64,000 nt of DNA from Bradyrhizobium tropiciagri. Lineage in GTDB: Bacteria > Pseudomonadota > Alphaproteobacteria > Rhizobiales > Xanthobacteraceae. The notes beneath the pieces are model-generated. The model was not told the origin of the DNA. It saw nothing but the letters and a program-made list of their open reading frames with translations, and ran no database searches. Both the position numbers and the translations under genes were made by a program. Position 1 is the first letter of the stretch, and every line of letters starts with the position of its first letter. This document shows positions 8,414 to 18,691 of this stretch, piece after piece. The stretch is from the NCBI RefSeq assembly GCF_001189845.1, contig NZ_LFLZ01000013.1:62001-126000 (forward strand). The letters are read 5' to 3'.

Positions 8414-10009
8414 GTGCCCGCCGATGTTCTGGCAGAGCGTTTTGGTCTGGCAACTAGCTGGGGTAGCATTCGAGCTTCAGTTCAGTGGGAGGCGGTGGTG
8501 CGGTCGGAGCGCGAAGCTCCAGCGCGTACAACGGGCGAAGCGGCCTCCCTGGGAGGCGTCGGGTCCCCGTGGCCATGGACCATGCTGGCGTGGGCCGCGC
8601 TGCTGGTGGTGATCGTCGCGTCGTCCAGGCCCGCGGTCCCGGTCATCTGGGGCGACACGCCATCCTTCGTGGAATCTGCATTTCGTACGCTCGAGGCCGG
8701 ACAGCCGACGGTGGCGGGTGGGCGCGATCCGGGCTACCCGGCGCTGCTGGGCGTGACGTTCGCGTTCGGAGGCGACCTCGGCACGGTGGTGCGCCTGCAG
8801 CAGGCGGCGTGGACCATCCTGATCCTGGCGCTCGCGGCAACCGCGCAGGCGACGACGCGCAACGCCGGTGGGCTTGTGCCGATCATCCTCGTGGCGACAT
8901 ATCCGGGCCTGCAGCTGTTCAGGAATGTCGTCACCTCGGAGCTTCTCTTTGCGGTCTTCCTCAATCTCGCAACGGCCGGATTGCTCGTTGCCACCTGCGT
9001 CAATAAAACGGCGCGGTGCTATGCGGTCGCTGCCGCTATCCTGTGTGCGGCGCTCGCGGCGTGCTTGAGGTCGCAAGGAGTCCTGGTCCCGTTCGTCGCC
9101 GTCCTGATGGGCGCGAGCCTCGCCCGCCCGGACACGTCTGCGCGCCTTGCCGTGATTGCCGTTTCCGTCGCGGCAGCGCTGGGGCTCCTCGTCACCGGTT
9201 CCCGGTTCGGGGCTTCCAACTCCGATCAAGCCTCCATCGTGTTCGTCCCCAAGACATTGTTCTGTAATCACCTGAACATCGTGCTCGCAAGCGATGCAGC
9301 GCGACGCGAGATCGCGTCGGCGGCCGGAGACCGCGCCGACGCCACGATGGCGCGGCTTGTCGCCGACTTCACGGCGGAGCCGGGTCGGTGGCCGGCACTC
9401 GGGTTCTTCGGCGACGCGTGCCTCTTCGACACCGCACTGGATCGAGCCGTCGCCAGCGATACCGGAAATGCCGACGGCGCGGCGAGAGCCTATCGGCGCA
9501 TCTTCCTGGCCGCCGTGCGCGACCGGCCGCTGGCCTACGCGGGCAAGGTCGCCCGTCAGATGGCCTATGGGGCCACGGTCGCATGGCCGGCTTACGGACT
9601 CGAACCTGCCATCCCGGTGTCGACCGACGATGTGCCCCACGTGTCCGACATCATGACGCGGCACGGCCGGGCGGCTCAGCCGATCGATCTGCAAGGTGGA
9701 CCAGTTCGGATCGGCCTGCTGTCTGATTTCCCAGTCATCTCCGCCTATCTGTTCAGGGCCTTGTCCATCGCGTTCGTCATCGCCGTAATATATTGGACGG
9801 TGACCGCCGTTTGGCGTTGGCGCCCCGGGTTCTCAGCGCGCGGAGGTATCGTCATCGTGATGTGGGCGGCCTCGATCGGGACCGCCGCCGGCGCCCACAC
9901 CCTCGACGTCTGGCGATACCTAATTCCCGCAGTGCCGATGGTCGGCTTCATGCTGGCCCTTTTTACTGTCGAACTGATCGAAATTATCTCATGCCTGCGG
10001 AGGGGCTAA
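8414..10009 (+). CDS. polytopic membrane protein, GT39/ArnT-like glycosyltransferase
   Basis: Up to 531 residues from a GTG at 8414, but the first ~55 residues are hydrophilic and unconvincing. ATG 8582 (MLAWAALLVVIVAS) would start at the first membrane segment. Many hydrophobic segments follow. The first periplasmic loop has WGDTPSFV and GRDPGYPALLG, the acidic loop and P-G-Y-P pattern of dolichyl-phosphate-mannose / undecaprenyl-phosphate-aminoarabinose transferases. Such enzymes move a sugar from a polyprenyl-phosphate carrier to a periplasmic acceptor. It faces the GT2 gene at 10143, which could make the carrier-linked sugar. Confidence 0.65.
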   Translation: MPADVLAERFGLATSWGSIRASVQWEAVVRSEREAPARTTGEAASLGGVGSPWPWTMLAWAALLVVIVASSRPAVPVIWGDTPSFVESAFRTLEAGQPTVAGGRDPGYPALLGVTFAFGGDLGTVVRLQQAAWTILILALAATAQATTRNAGGLVPIILVATYPGLQLFRNVVTSELLFAVFLNLATAGLLVATCVNKTARCYAVAAAILCAALAACLRSQGVLVPFVAVLMGASLARPDTSARLAVIAVSVAAALGLLVTGSRFGASNSDQASIVFVPKTLFCNHLNIVLASDAARREIASAAGDRADATMARLVADFTAEPGRWPALGFFGDACLFDTALDRAVASDTGNADGAARAYRRIFLAAVRDRPLAYAGKVARQMAYGATVAWPAYGLEPAIPVSTDDVPHVSDIMTRHGRAAQPIDLQGGPVRIGLLSDFPVISAYLFRALSIAFVIAVIYWTVTAVWRWRPGFSARGGIVIVMWAASIGTAAGAHTLDVWRYLIPAVPMVGFMLALFTVELIEIISCLRRG

Positions 10010-10142
10010 GCGCATCATTCGCAAGCTCCTGTGCGCAGAAAATGCGAGCGCATCGCTCCAGCACCGCAGCCTCCTGAACCTGTGAGCGGTCAGAAGAAAT
10101 CCGTCCTTACGGAGCAAGCTCAAGACGAGTGAACGACATCTC

Positions 10143-11069
10143 TTATTCCGGAGGCCGCAAGGCCAAATAAGCGAGCCGCCGTAACTCGCGACGGCCACGC
10201 ACGACAGTGTCGAGAATCATTCCACTGAAGAAGCTAAGGAAGGCGAGGATCATGAGTCCTGTCGAAAGAACCGCGGTTGGCAAACGCGGCACTAAGCCGA
10301 TCTCAGCATACGTGACGGCAAGAGGTACCGCGATCACGATCGAAACGAACCCGAGCAACGTGCCAATTATACCGAAAAAAAGCATCGGTCTTTCAATTCG
10401 AAACAGCGTCAGGATGGTCAACAGGATGCGACAGCCGTCGCGGAACGGGGAGAGCTTGGACTTCGAACCTTCCGGCCGTACTTTGTAAGCAGTCCCGATC
10501 TCGGCCACTGGCATGTGCAACCCCAGAGCATGGATGCTGATCTCCGTCTCTACCTCAAAACCTTCCGAGAGGGCGGGGAAGCTTTTTACGAACCGGCGCG
10601 AGAATACGCGATAGCCCGAGAGGACATCGCTGAATGAGCGACCGAAGATATGCGACAACATTCCATTGAGGATCGCATTGCCGAGGCGATGACCTGGCCT
10701 AAAGGCGGCGGCGTCAGCGACCGCACTTCGCACACCTACCACCATGTCCAGCTGGCGTTCGATCAACTCCTGTATCATCGTCGGTGCAGCCGCTGCGTCA
10801 TAGGTCGCATCGCCGTCGGCCATCACATAGACGTCGGCATCAATGTCCGCAAAACTCCGGCGGACGACGTTGCCCTTTCCTGGCGTCAGTTCGGTTCGAA
10901 CTATCGCGCCAGCAGCACGAGCCACATTCACGGTATTATCGGTCGAATTGTTATCGAAGACATAAATGGCAGCGTGGGGCAAAGCCGCACGAAATGCTGT
11001 TACCGTGGCGCCGACGGCCGCCTCTTCATTGCGACAAGGGAGGATTACCGCCACACTTTGTTGCTTCAT
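10143..11069 (-). CDS. family 2 glycosyltransferase, polyprenyl-phosphate sugar synthase-like
   Basis: 308 residues from ATG 11069; an upstream ATG at 11093 is possible. The GT-A fold starts with VAVILPCRNEE, and the nucleotide-binding acidic motif MADGDATYD lies near residue 80. The C-terminal third has two hydrophobic segments. This architecture matches polyisoprenyl-phosphate hexose synthases (DPM1/GtrB type), which load a sugar onto a lipid carrier at the cytoplasmic face. It converges with the membrane glycosyltransferase ending at 10009, and the two may form a lipid-carrier glycosylation pair. Confidence 0.8.
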   Translation of the reverse strand: MKQQSVAVILPCRNEEAAVGATVTAFRAALPHAAIYVFDNNSTDNTVNVARAAGAIVRTELTPGKGNVVRRSFADIDADVYVMADGDATYDAAAAPTMIQELIERQLDMVVGVRSAVADAAAFRPGHRLGNAILNGMLSHIFGRSFSDVLSGYRVFSRRFVKSFPALSEGFEVETEISIHALGLHMPVAEIGTAYKVRPEGSKSKLSPFRDGCRILLTILTLFRIERPMLFFGIIGTLLGFVSIVIAVPLAVTYAEIGLVPRLPTAVLSTGLMILAFLSFFSGMILDTVVRGRRELRRLAYLALRPPE

Positions 11070-11192
11070 AGCCGACCCTAGAGCCTGCACCACGTGCTCA
11101 AACCGACAGTAAATCGAAGCTTCCGCGGGCCGGTGCAGGCATCACCATATAGCTTCTCGCAAAGACAGACGGAGCGAATTGTACGCGCAGTT

Positions 11193-12031
11193 CTAATGCG
11201 CCATCAGGACGGGTAAATCCGCGTGTTCCATGATATAACTGGTCGCGCCACCGAATATCATTTGCCGCAGCCTGTTGCGGGTAAAGGCTCCTTTTACCAA
11301 CAGATCGCAGCCGTGTGCTCTGGCGGCATCAAGAACCGCCTCACCGGTGTCGCGGTCTTCCAGTTCAATGCTCACTAGGTTGGCCGCAATGTCGTTGTAC
11401 CGCAATTGTCGGACAATGTGATCGGCAGATGGGCCTGGTACCGCTTGTCCGGCAATCACGGTTAGCACTGTTACCCGTTCTGCCAGACGAAGCAGCGGCA
11501 TAGCAAAAGCGTTGACCCGAGCCTGCTCGGTACTACCGTTCCAGTGGATCACAATGTTTGTCGCGATGCTTCTCGGCGCGTCTGGTGGCGCCAGCAGAAC
11601 GGGTCTACCGCTCTCAAACAGTGCGGATTCAATGGCGCGCCGGTGAGGGCCGGCAGCATCAACGTCGGACCGTGGCATTACTATGACGTCGAAAGCTCGC
11701 CCATAACTTCCAACAAAGTCTTCACCCTCAGGCGCGGTTTCAGCCAGCCGAAGCATGGTCGGCTCGCGCGCGCAGTGGCTGGAGAAATATCGTGCTTTAG
11801 CATGAACGCTTCGAACAAACGATGCAGTTCGGCGAACTCTTCCTGGCTCTTCGCAAGGTAAGAATCCAAAGGGATGCCGGTGGCTAATTCTGCGACTAAA
11901 TAGGGAGGGATGCCGAACCGGAGCGGAAAGCCTTCGATGTAGGCGCCGGTACGTTGCGCGAGGCGTGCGGCGGCCTCGAGTGTGGATGCCATGGTCGCAA
12001 TGTTTTGGATCGGGACCAAGATCGTCTTCAT
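11193..12031 (-). pseudogene. universal stress protein (tandem UspA), frameshifted
   Basis: The first part, from ATG 12031 (MKTILVPIQN), continues to about 11775; the second continues in another frame to the stop at 11193 and contains the Usp core ending SYIMEHADLPVLMAH. The two halves join without loss at the CG-dinucleotide run 11765-11773, where one base is missing relative to an open frame (SPATAR then EPTMLRLAE). The joined product would be about 280 residues, the length of a two-domain Usp. It is either a real frameshift in a slippery tract or a sequence error. Confidence 0.75.
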
Positions 12032-12447
12032 TCTCAACCCCCGTGTTTCAGGTGAACATTGACTTACAACGTCTCGTTGCCCTTGGCGGCTAACGGCTTG
12101 CGACTGAGGCCGATAGAATTCTCCGGTCGCGGTGCAGATCGTTATCAAAATGCCGAGCGATTAGCCCTCCATGTTAGCACTGCCCGGCGGGCTGTTCGAC
12201 ATCGGGCAAAACACGATCACGTCGCCAGCGAGCAAGCCGGCGAACGCCAGTCCACGCTTTCGTGGGCTACGATCCACGTAATCCTGCAAGCTGCTGCAAT
12301 TCTGGGCGTTCTTAACGCGCACGGAAAGTGAGGCCGGGGCGCTCCTGCAGACGCTCGCGCGCGGACAGTTTCCGGGCCGGTTGGCATGTCCCAAACGGGG
12401 CCATGAGCCGACGTCGCTCCAATCCCGCGCGATACTTGTCAGGCTTC
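12032..12447. other. intergenic, no supported gene
   Basis: About 415 nt between the Usp start and the small conserved gene at 12448. Short frames exist on both strands, but none has a recognisable start context or protein pattern. The promoter of the Usp gene should lie at its left end. Confidence 0.5.
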
Positions 12448-12870
12448 TTAGCGGCCATAAGGGAAGCAGCGGTGACGATCGAGTGTGAGACCGAAATGCG
12501 CTCCCAGCGCAGCGATGGCCGCTTCCTGCTCAGGATAAGGATCGGCATTGGATGCGGCAACGATGATGATCCGGAACCTGCCGCGATCCTTGCCACCCGG
12601 TGGCAGCATCGCTGTAGCCAGTGCATTGCCCTCCCTGTCGCGCAGCGTGAGGAAAACCGGCATCTCTCGTCGTACATGGGCCTCGAGGCCGATGTCGCGC
12701 TCGATCGCGTTGGGCCGTTCCGGACGCCAGGACTGGAGTGCCTTCTCCCGCTCATTGCGGAAATATTTCTCGACTGTGTGGTTCATCAGGCGCGACTCAT
12801 GCGCCGCTTCACCTTCCGTCTCGATACGGAACCAGGTCTTACCTTTCGGCGCGTCGCAAACATACTGCAT
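12448..12870 (-). CDS. hypothetical protein, 140 aa
   Basis: ATG 12870 to stop at 12448. The product is soluble, with no membrane segment or signal peptide. Features include FRIETEGEAAHESRLMNHTVEKYF near the N-terminus and PYPEQEAAIAALGAHFG near the C-terminus, with codon use like the neighbouring genes. Charged, evenly composed sequence suggests a real protein rather than a shadow frame. I do not recognise a family, and its neighbours (stress protein, thioredoxin-like) give only a weak hint of a stress role. Confidence 0.55.
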   Translation of the reverse strand: MQYVCDAPKGKTWFRIETEGEAAHESRLMNHTVEKYFRNEREKALQSWRPERPNAIERDIGLEAHVRREMPVFLTLRDREGNALATAMLPPGGKDRGRFRIIIVAASNADPYPEQEAAIAALGAHFGLTLDRHRCFPYGR

Positions 12871-13294
12871 TTCGCTCGTCCGGCGATCGCCACGATTCTA
12901 GGGCGTCGGGCCTGCAAAGCCAACATGAGATTCGCACCCGTAAATAATGCTGCGCAATCGTATAATCGGAAGTTTGGCTGCAACACCGCGCGACTATTGC
13001 CTGAGAGGCGATGGCAGAGCTCCGATCTGATGCGGCTTCGCAAAGCGGTCCGGTACGTCCAGCCTGGTAAATCTGTTCACTGAAACGTCCGCTGTGGGTT
13101 ATTTTCGACGGGCTTAACCGGGTATCTCACCGGTTGATGTCCATGTTGCCCCGGAAGCAGACCTGGAGAAGGGGGCGAAGCGACGCCGGCAGCAGCCGCA
13201 GCGCCCTCGTGATGCCGCTAGTCAAATCGCACATGTGCAGCAATGCTGCGCCCGCGCCGGTCTCAGATGCGAAACCTGCTGACAGGGATTGGCT
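12871..13294. other. intergenic, no supported gene
   Basis: About 420 nt. Frames on both strands are short and of atypical composition. It should hold the promoter of the 140-aa gene at 12870; I saw no clear repeat or terminator. Confidence 0.45.
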
Positions 13295-13849
13295 TCATTC
13301 GTCCTTCCATTTGATCGAGCAGCCAATAGACGCCTTTTGGTCAGCCGGCGCCAGACCGGTGGTCGCAATCGCGCGCATGGCCTCGACAAGCTCTCGGAGC
13401 GCACCGGCGCGAGGCGGGGTTGTGCGCCCTTCGTCGAGCCGGCCGCGATACTTGAGCTTGCGGTCGGCATTGTAACCGAAGAAGTCCGGCGTACAGACCG
13501 CTCCATACGCTCGAGCGACTGTCTGGGTCTCGTCGTGGAGATATGGAAACGGGAAATCATGAGCCTTCGCGAAACGCTTCATATTCTCAAATGAGTCTTC
13601 GGGATAGCTCGCCGCATCGTTCGAGCAAATCGCCGCAAAGCCAATGCTCTCCGATATCAGCACGCGGGCATCCGAAACCATGCGGCCGATCACCGCTTTA
13701 ACATAGGGACAATGGTTGCAGATGAAGACGACGACTGTGCCTTTTTCGCCTGCAACGTCGTCCAGTGCGTAAGTCTCGCCGTCGGTGGCCGGAAGCCGGA
13801 ACTCCGCCGCCGGCGTATCAAGAACGACTTGGGTAGCTGCTGTCGCCAT
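13295..13849 (-). CDS. thioredoxin-fold / AhpC-TSA family redox protein
   Basis: 184 residues from ATG 13849, chosen because AGGAGG lies just upstream (13854-13859) and the protein then starts MATAATQVVLDTPAAEFRLP. The fold begins VVVFICNHCPYVKA, with a CxxC pair (Cys-Asn-His-Cys), followed by DDETQTVARAYGAVCTPDFFGY, typical of the peroxiredoxin-like thioredoxin family. No signal peptide, so it should be cytoplasmic. The role is probably thiol-disulfide exchange or peroxide reduction, with unknown substrate. Confidence 0.85.
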   Translation of the reverse strand: MATAATQVVLDTPAAEFRLPATDGETYALDDVAGEKGTVVVFICNHCPYVKAVIGRMVSDARVLISESIGFAAICSNDAASYPEDSFENMKRFAKAHDFPFPYLHDETQTVARAYGAVCTPDFFGYNADRKLKYRGRLDEGRTTPPRAGALRELVEAMRAIATTGLAPADQKASIGCSIKWKDE

Positions 13850-14076
13850 ATCGCACCTCCTCGTGCCCCAATATACGCTGATGACGGCCCGCTGGGGCAC
13901 AGTTTCCAAAACCTTTTCGCCAGTCGCGTCGTTTTGACCGTACGTCGACCCCTCCCGGTCGACCCTTAACAGCCGCCAATTGGACGAGCGCGGGAATTCG
14001 TCGGTGTGGGCCACGAACGGACGTTAGCGCCTCCAATGCCCCGGCGCGTTGGGCGGCGACCATAATATGCTGCTGT

Positions 14077-14951
14077 CTAAAGTTTGTTCGTCCGGCGCCT
14101 CTGAATGATTGCCTCGATACTCACCGCCGGCCGCGCTCCTTTTTCGCCGATCAGACAGGGTACCCGGGGCTCTTTCTCGGCGGCTGGCACGATCCCGCTC
14201 TCTGGCGCGAGGCCCGCAACTTCGCGAACAAGCTTGGTCCGGATCGCTTCCTGGAATGTTTCGCGATCTTTGATCGTCATGACGAAGGCGCCTGGCCCTC
14301 CGATCACGCAGTCCTCGTAATAGAGATCGAGATTCTCGATATCGGTCGTCGAGAGGGATGGCTCCTTCACCATGATCGGGAGGCCGTTGATGATTTTGCC
14401 CTTCTCCAGGGCCGCGTCGCGGGCGCCGGTTACGGGGGCTCCGTCGGGGGCCCATCGCCGGAAATATCGATGACGCGCCGCAACCCGCGATAGGGGTTCT
14501 CTTCGAACAGTTGAACAGCGAAATCAAGCGCGCCGGAAATCGAGGTACTCGAACCTCGACGAACCGGCGCTTTCATGATCTCGGCAGCCACGGCATCCGC
14601 CGATTCCGGGCCGTCGATCACGCGCCAGGGAATGATGATCTTCTCGTCGCCCGACATCGACCACTCGAAATAGGTCACGGCCACCTTGCTGCCAGGAATG
14701 GTCCGCAGCGCCTGAAGGAAGTCTTTCGAGACGATGGCATGCGCATAGCCCTCGCGCTGAATGGCAAGTTCGTCCATATCCATCGAATAGGAGACGTCGA
14801 CTGCGATAACGAGCTCGACATTGACGGGCTGTACACTGCGGTTGGCGTCGGCGAATCGAGAGTTCGGGGTCGGCGCGGCAATGCCAGCAACGTCACCTCC
14901 GACTATCGCCCCCGCAACAAGCACCGCCCCGACCGAGACACACCAGCGCAT
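14077..14951 (-). pseudogene. DUF1194 (von Willebrand A-like) secreted protein, frameshifted
   Basis: The N-terminal frame from ATG 14951 has a signal peptide (MRWCVSVGAVLVAGAIVGG) and a VWA-like metal site DVSYSMD, and runs to DISGDGP. The rest continues in another frame: GAPVTGARDAALEKG, then ENLDLYYEDCVIGGPGAF, to the stop at 14077. The break is at a GGGGG/CCC run at 14446-14453 where one base is missing. The joined product of about 290 residues matches a full DUF1194 protein, a family of periplasmic proteins of unknown function. Confidence 0.75.
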
Positions 14952-15398
14952 GGTGGCTCTCCCTTCCTTTCACGAGCATGGTGACACCCAAAACGCACTC
15001 CGAAAAGCGGAAACATGCAACTGTCGTTCACGTTCGCAGCAATCGAGGCTTGCTCTGGACGTTGAGTAGAAGCCTGGAACTGCCTCGTGCTTCCGGATCG
15101 CGCCAACCCCGCACGCTTTGCCTTTCCGGACAACGATGAGACTTCCCAGATTCCAGTGAGCAAGATGATTGAGCAGAATCTGAACGCCCTCGTTGCCTGG
15201 TTGCGCACCATTCCGTCGATCGAATAGAGGTGAAGCTGTTGGTGCAAAGCGGACCGAGGTGTCCAGGGACGGAGTGGTCCGGTGAGCGGTGCGAGCTATC
15301 ACCTCACAAGCCAACCACGGTTTTCCCGATCATTGACGGTATCGGAAGCAAAGGGGCGAGTGTGGCGGGGACCCTTACGGCCAAGAACTCGCGTCCAC
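14952..15398. other. intergenic, no supported gene
   Basis: About 450 nt between the DUF1194 gene and the IS5 remnant. No frame has convincing coding character. The left terminus of the IS element probably lies at its right end. Confidence 0.45.
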
Positions 15399-16128
15399 CT
15401 AGTGCGTGGACTCATAAGCACGAAGCCACAGCCTGATTGAAGCAAGCTGAACGAAGGCAAGGTAGTTGGCAGCCAGCTTGTCGTAGCGCGTAGCGACCCG
15501 GCGGCATTGCTTGATCCGGTTGAAGTAGCGTTCAATCCGGTTGCGGTCACGGTAGAGATAAGGGCTGAAGGCAGACCGGATTGGTACGATTGCGTTTTGG
15601 CGGGATGTTGGCCCACGCGCCTCGTCGCATGGCCAGCTCCCTGATCCAATCGGCGTCATAGCCACGATCGGCCAACAGCATTGCCTTTGGTTTCAGGCGA
15701 GAGAGCAGTTTTCTGGCGAGTCGAACGTCATGGGTCTCACCGGGGCTAAGCGCCAGCCGTACCGGCAGACCGTTGCTATCGACCACCGCATGAATTTTGC
15801 TCGTCAAACCGCCGCGGGACCTTCCCCATTGATTGGTGCTGGTTCCGGGTGATGCAAGCTCCGTGCTGATGCACGCGGACAATCGAGGTGTCGATCATCT
15901 GGACAGTCGCATCGTGGGCAGCGGCAAGCGCGTCTATGATGCGGCCCCAAACAGCAGCCCGCCGCCACCTAACGAACCGGTTGTAGCAAGTCATGGTGCT
16001 CCGGATCGCAGGACCCAGAAAATGCCATTGAGGACACGTCGGTCGTTCACCCGAGGAACGCCACGCGGCTTGTTCGGCAGCATCGGCTTGATGGCGGTCC
16101 ATTCACAATCCGCGAGTTCGTAGCGCAT
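15399..16128 (-). mobile_element. degenerate IS5-family insertion sequence (transposase remnant)
   Basis: The transposase can be followed in pieces. It starts at ATG 16128 (MRYELADCEWTAIKPMLPNKPRG). An internal deletion just after RSGAP is followed by TCYNRFVRWRRA in another frame. A further shift at QSMG precedes RSRGGLTSKIHAVVD, and another at about 15590 precedes SPYLYRDRNRIERYFNRIKQ, up to the stop at 15399. The DDE pieces MIDTS, LLADRGYDAD and RNRIERYFNR are visible. At least three lesions make it inactive. Terminal inverted repeats could not be defined. Confidence 0.85.
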
Positions 16129-16313
16129 GATTTGAGCCCCTGACGACGTGGAGGGCTTGAATCATGGTTCGGGGCCCAGGCTCAACTGGTCGCTATGCAT
16201 CCAAAAGCGGACCTATTATGCTCAGAGTGAGTTTTGTCGTTCGTGACCCAAAGCGGCCCTCACAGTTTCGCGACAAAGTGCTAAGGTCTTCGTCCTTGCA
16301 GCGAGGGAGACAC

Positions 16314-17303
16314 ATGCGACGGCGGGAGTTCATCATCCGGGTTGCTGGGCTCTCAGCTGTTTGGCCGCTGATCGCTCACGCGCAGCAGAGCCCAAAAACG
16401 GCGAAAATCGGCGTCCTTTGGCACGCGGGCAGCGCGGAAGAAGAGAAGGTCTATTTGGGTATGCTAACCAAGGCCCTCGGTGACCTTGGTTATGTTGAAG
16501 GCAAGAACGTTGTGTTCTCGCATCGGTTTCCCGCCGAACAGCCGGATCGGTACCGGAGTCTCGCCAGAGAACTGGTCGAAAGCAATGTTGATGTGATTGT
16601 TGCCATAACCGAACCGGGAGCCGTTGCGCTCAAGGAGATCACAAGCACAATCCCAATCGTATTCGGTGTGGTGGCGGACCCGGTCGGTTCTGGCTTTGTC
16701 GCTAGTCTGGCGCACCCTGGCGGAAATTTAACCGGGCTGTCGTTTATGGCCACCGATCTTTCCGGCAAACGTTTGAGCCTGCTGAAGGAAGCAATCCCGA
16801 GTTTGAGCCGAGTGGCACTTCTCCAAGACCGCTCGTTAGGCTCCGTCGCGTCAACTACCTACCTCGAACTCTACTCGAAAGCGGCAAAGACGATGGGACT
16901 TATTCTGGATCGGATTGAAGTACCGACACCGGACGCAATCGACGAAGCATTTTCAGCGGCAGCTGAACACGGTTGCCAAGCTGTGATTTTGTTCGGGGGA
17001 ATGCTGGCAAACGAAGGAGTGCGAGTTGGAGCATCAGCGCTGGCGCATCGAGTACCAACTTTATCTATCTGGTCCGAAAAGGTGCGTTATGGTCTGCTGA
17101 TGTCGTACGGACAAGATGTCGATGAGACTTTTCGCAAGCTGGCCAGTTATGTCGATAAAATCTTGAGGGGCGCAAAGCCCGCTGACCTTCCTGTCGAACA
17201 ACCCACTCGCCTGAAGCTGGTAATCAACCTCAAGGCTGCAATGGTGCTTGACCTGAGCATACCACCGACATTGCTTGCCAGCGCCGACGAGGTGATCGAG
17301 TAG
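16314..17303 (+). CDS. ABC transporter substrate-binding protein (PF04392)
   Basis: 329 residues. The start at ATG 16314 gives MRRREFIIRVAGLSAVWPLIAHAQQ, a twin-arginine-like signal with cleavage after AHA-Q. The mature protein has the ABC_sub_bind pattern: IGVLWHAGSAEE, GYVEGKNV, IVFGVVADPVGSGFVASLAHPGGNLTG. No permease or ATPase is adjacent, which is common for this family in Bradyrhizobium. Ligand unknown. The gene stands next to a second member (17572), and both may have arisen by local duplication. Confidence 0.88.
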   Translation: MRRREFIIRVAGLSAVWPLIAHAQQSPKTAKIGVLWHAGSAEEEKVYLGMLTKALGDLGYVEGKNVVFSHRFPAEQPDRYRSLARELVESNVDVIVAITEPGAVALKEITSTIPIVFGVVADPVGSGFVASLAHPGGNLTGLSFMATDLSGKRLSLLKEAIPSLSRVALLQDRSLGSVASTTYLELYSKAAKTMGLILDRIEVPTPDAIDEAFSAAAEHGCQAVILFGGMLANEGVRVGASALAHRVPTLSIWSEKVRYGLLMSYGQDVDETFRKLASYVDKILRGAKPADLPVEQPTRLKLVINLKAAMVLDLSIPPTLLASADEVIE

Positions 17304-17571
17304 GCCCTTTCGGGTGCGGAGGCCGCAGGTCCGGAAGTGGCCCTTCGCGTCAGTTCGCGGCAATGCAACGCCATGGTCACTATCGGAGCGAAGCGGATGT
17401 GAACCGAAAAAAATGGGCTGAATCGGTCGAAGATGACCCATCGGCGACATCGGCCAATTTAGATTGTCGTGGGCGCAAATTGATCGTGTCTCCATGTCGC
17501 TGATCGCAAATTTCTGTTTTCATGGCCCGCGTTAAGGCTAAGTTTTCGCGCGTTCCCCAGTGGGGGTGGCA

Positions 17572-18561
17572 ATGAGACGGCGAGATTTCATTACCCTTCT
17601 TGGCGGCGCGGTGGCTATCGGGCCGCGCATGGTGTGCGCGCAGCAGGAACGGATACGGCGGCTTTCCGTCTTGATGGGCATCGCTGAGAGCGATTTGGAC
17701 GCGTCGGCGCGGATCGCCGCGTTCGAGCATGGGTTGGAGAAACTCGGCTGGACGCCCGGCCGCAATCTGCGGATCGACTATCGATGGGCTGCAGGTGATA
17801 TCGAGAGGATCCGGGCTGCCGTCCCTGACTTGTTGAGCACTGTGCCTGACGTAATCGTAGCCGACGGTACGCCAGCGTTGCGCGCCTTCCATCAGGCAAC
17901 GGTCAGCGTTCCGATCGTCTTCACGGTCGTGAGCGACCCAGTGGGAGCCGGCTTTGTGGCAAGTCTCCGCCGGCCCGGCGGCAATATAACCGGATTTACT
18001 AATCTGGAGCCCAGCGTCGGAGGGAAGTGGCTCGAACTGCTCCGCGAGATCGCGCCAAGTGTCATGCACGTCGGTATTATGTTCAACCCAGACACCGCTC
18101 CCTTCTCGATACAGCCTTCGCGTCTGGCACAAGCTGCTGCCCAGGGTTTCGCCATGAAGGCTGACATTGCGCCCGTTCACGAGCCTGCGGAGATCGAAAC
18201 TGCCATTGCAGAACTCGTCCACCAGCCAAATGCTGGTTTGATCCTTCCGCAGGACAGCTTCACGTCGGTGCATCGCAAATTGATCGTTGATCTGGCGGCG
18301 CGTTACCGAATACCCGCAGTGTATGCTTTCCGGTACTTCACGGCCGAGGGCGGCTTGGTATCTTACGGCATCAAGGTGATCGACCAAATGCGCCGTGCAG
18401 CAAGCTATGTCGATCGCATCCTGCGAGGTGAGCGGCCCGCGGAATTGCCAGTTCAGCAACCAACCACATTCGAGCTGGTCCTCAACCTCAAAACCGCCAA
18501 GGCGCTGGGCCTCCAAGTGCCGCCGACGCTACTCGCCCGCGCCGACGAGGTGCTCGAATGA
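17572..18561 (+). CDS. ABC transporter substrate-binding protein (PF04392), second copy
   Basis: 329 residues from ATG 17572 (MRRRDFITLLGGAVAIGPRMVCAQQ); a GTG at 17560 is also in frame. Twin-arginine-like signal, then IRRLSVLMGIAES, IVFTVVSDPVGAGFVASLRRPGGNITGFTN and the C-terminal LNLKTAKALGLQVPPTLLARADEV typical of the family. Homologous to the upstream gene at 16314 but clearly diverged. It is also an orphan binding protein; periplasmic, ligand unknown. Confidence 0.88.
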   Translation: MRRRDFITLLGGAVAIGPRMVCAQQERIRRLSVLMGIAESDLDASARIAAFEHGLEKLGWTPGRNLRIDYRWAAGDIERIRAAVPDLLSTVPDVIVADGTPALRAFHQATVSVPIVFTVVSDPVGAGFVASLRRPGGNITGFTNLEPSVGGKWLELLREIAPSVMHVGIMFNPDTAPFSIQPSRLAQAAAQGFAMKADIAPVHEPAEIETAIAELVHQPNAGLILPQDSFTSVHRKLIVDLAARYRIPAVYAFRYFTAEGGLVSYGIKVIDQMRRAASYVDRILRGERPAELPVQQPTTFELVLNLKTAKALGLQVPPTLLARADEVLE

Positions 18562-18691
18562 GGCTACGAATTGCTGCAGTGCATAAGTCCGACTCTGGCC
18601 CAACCCGGAAGTCAGGCAATGTCCGCTTTACCGCCGCTATTGAGGGAAAAGCGGACATCGGTCACGCAGCCCGTTAATGAGTACACGCCCT

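Noticed and set aside
8477..9694. 405-residue antisense frame over the membrane glycosyltransferase
   Set aside because: Arg/His/Asp-rich mirror of a membrane protein gene; no motif.
13134..13594. Plus-strand frames over the thioredoxin-like gene
   Set aside because: They overlap a well-supported minus-strand gene and show no family pattern.
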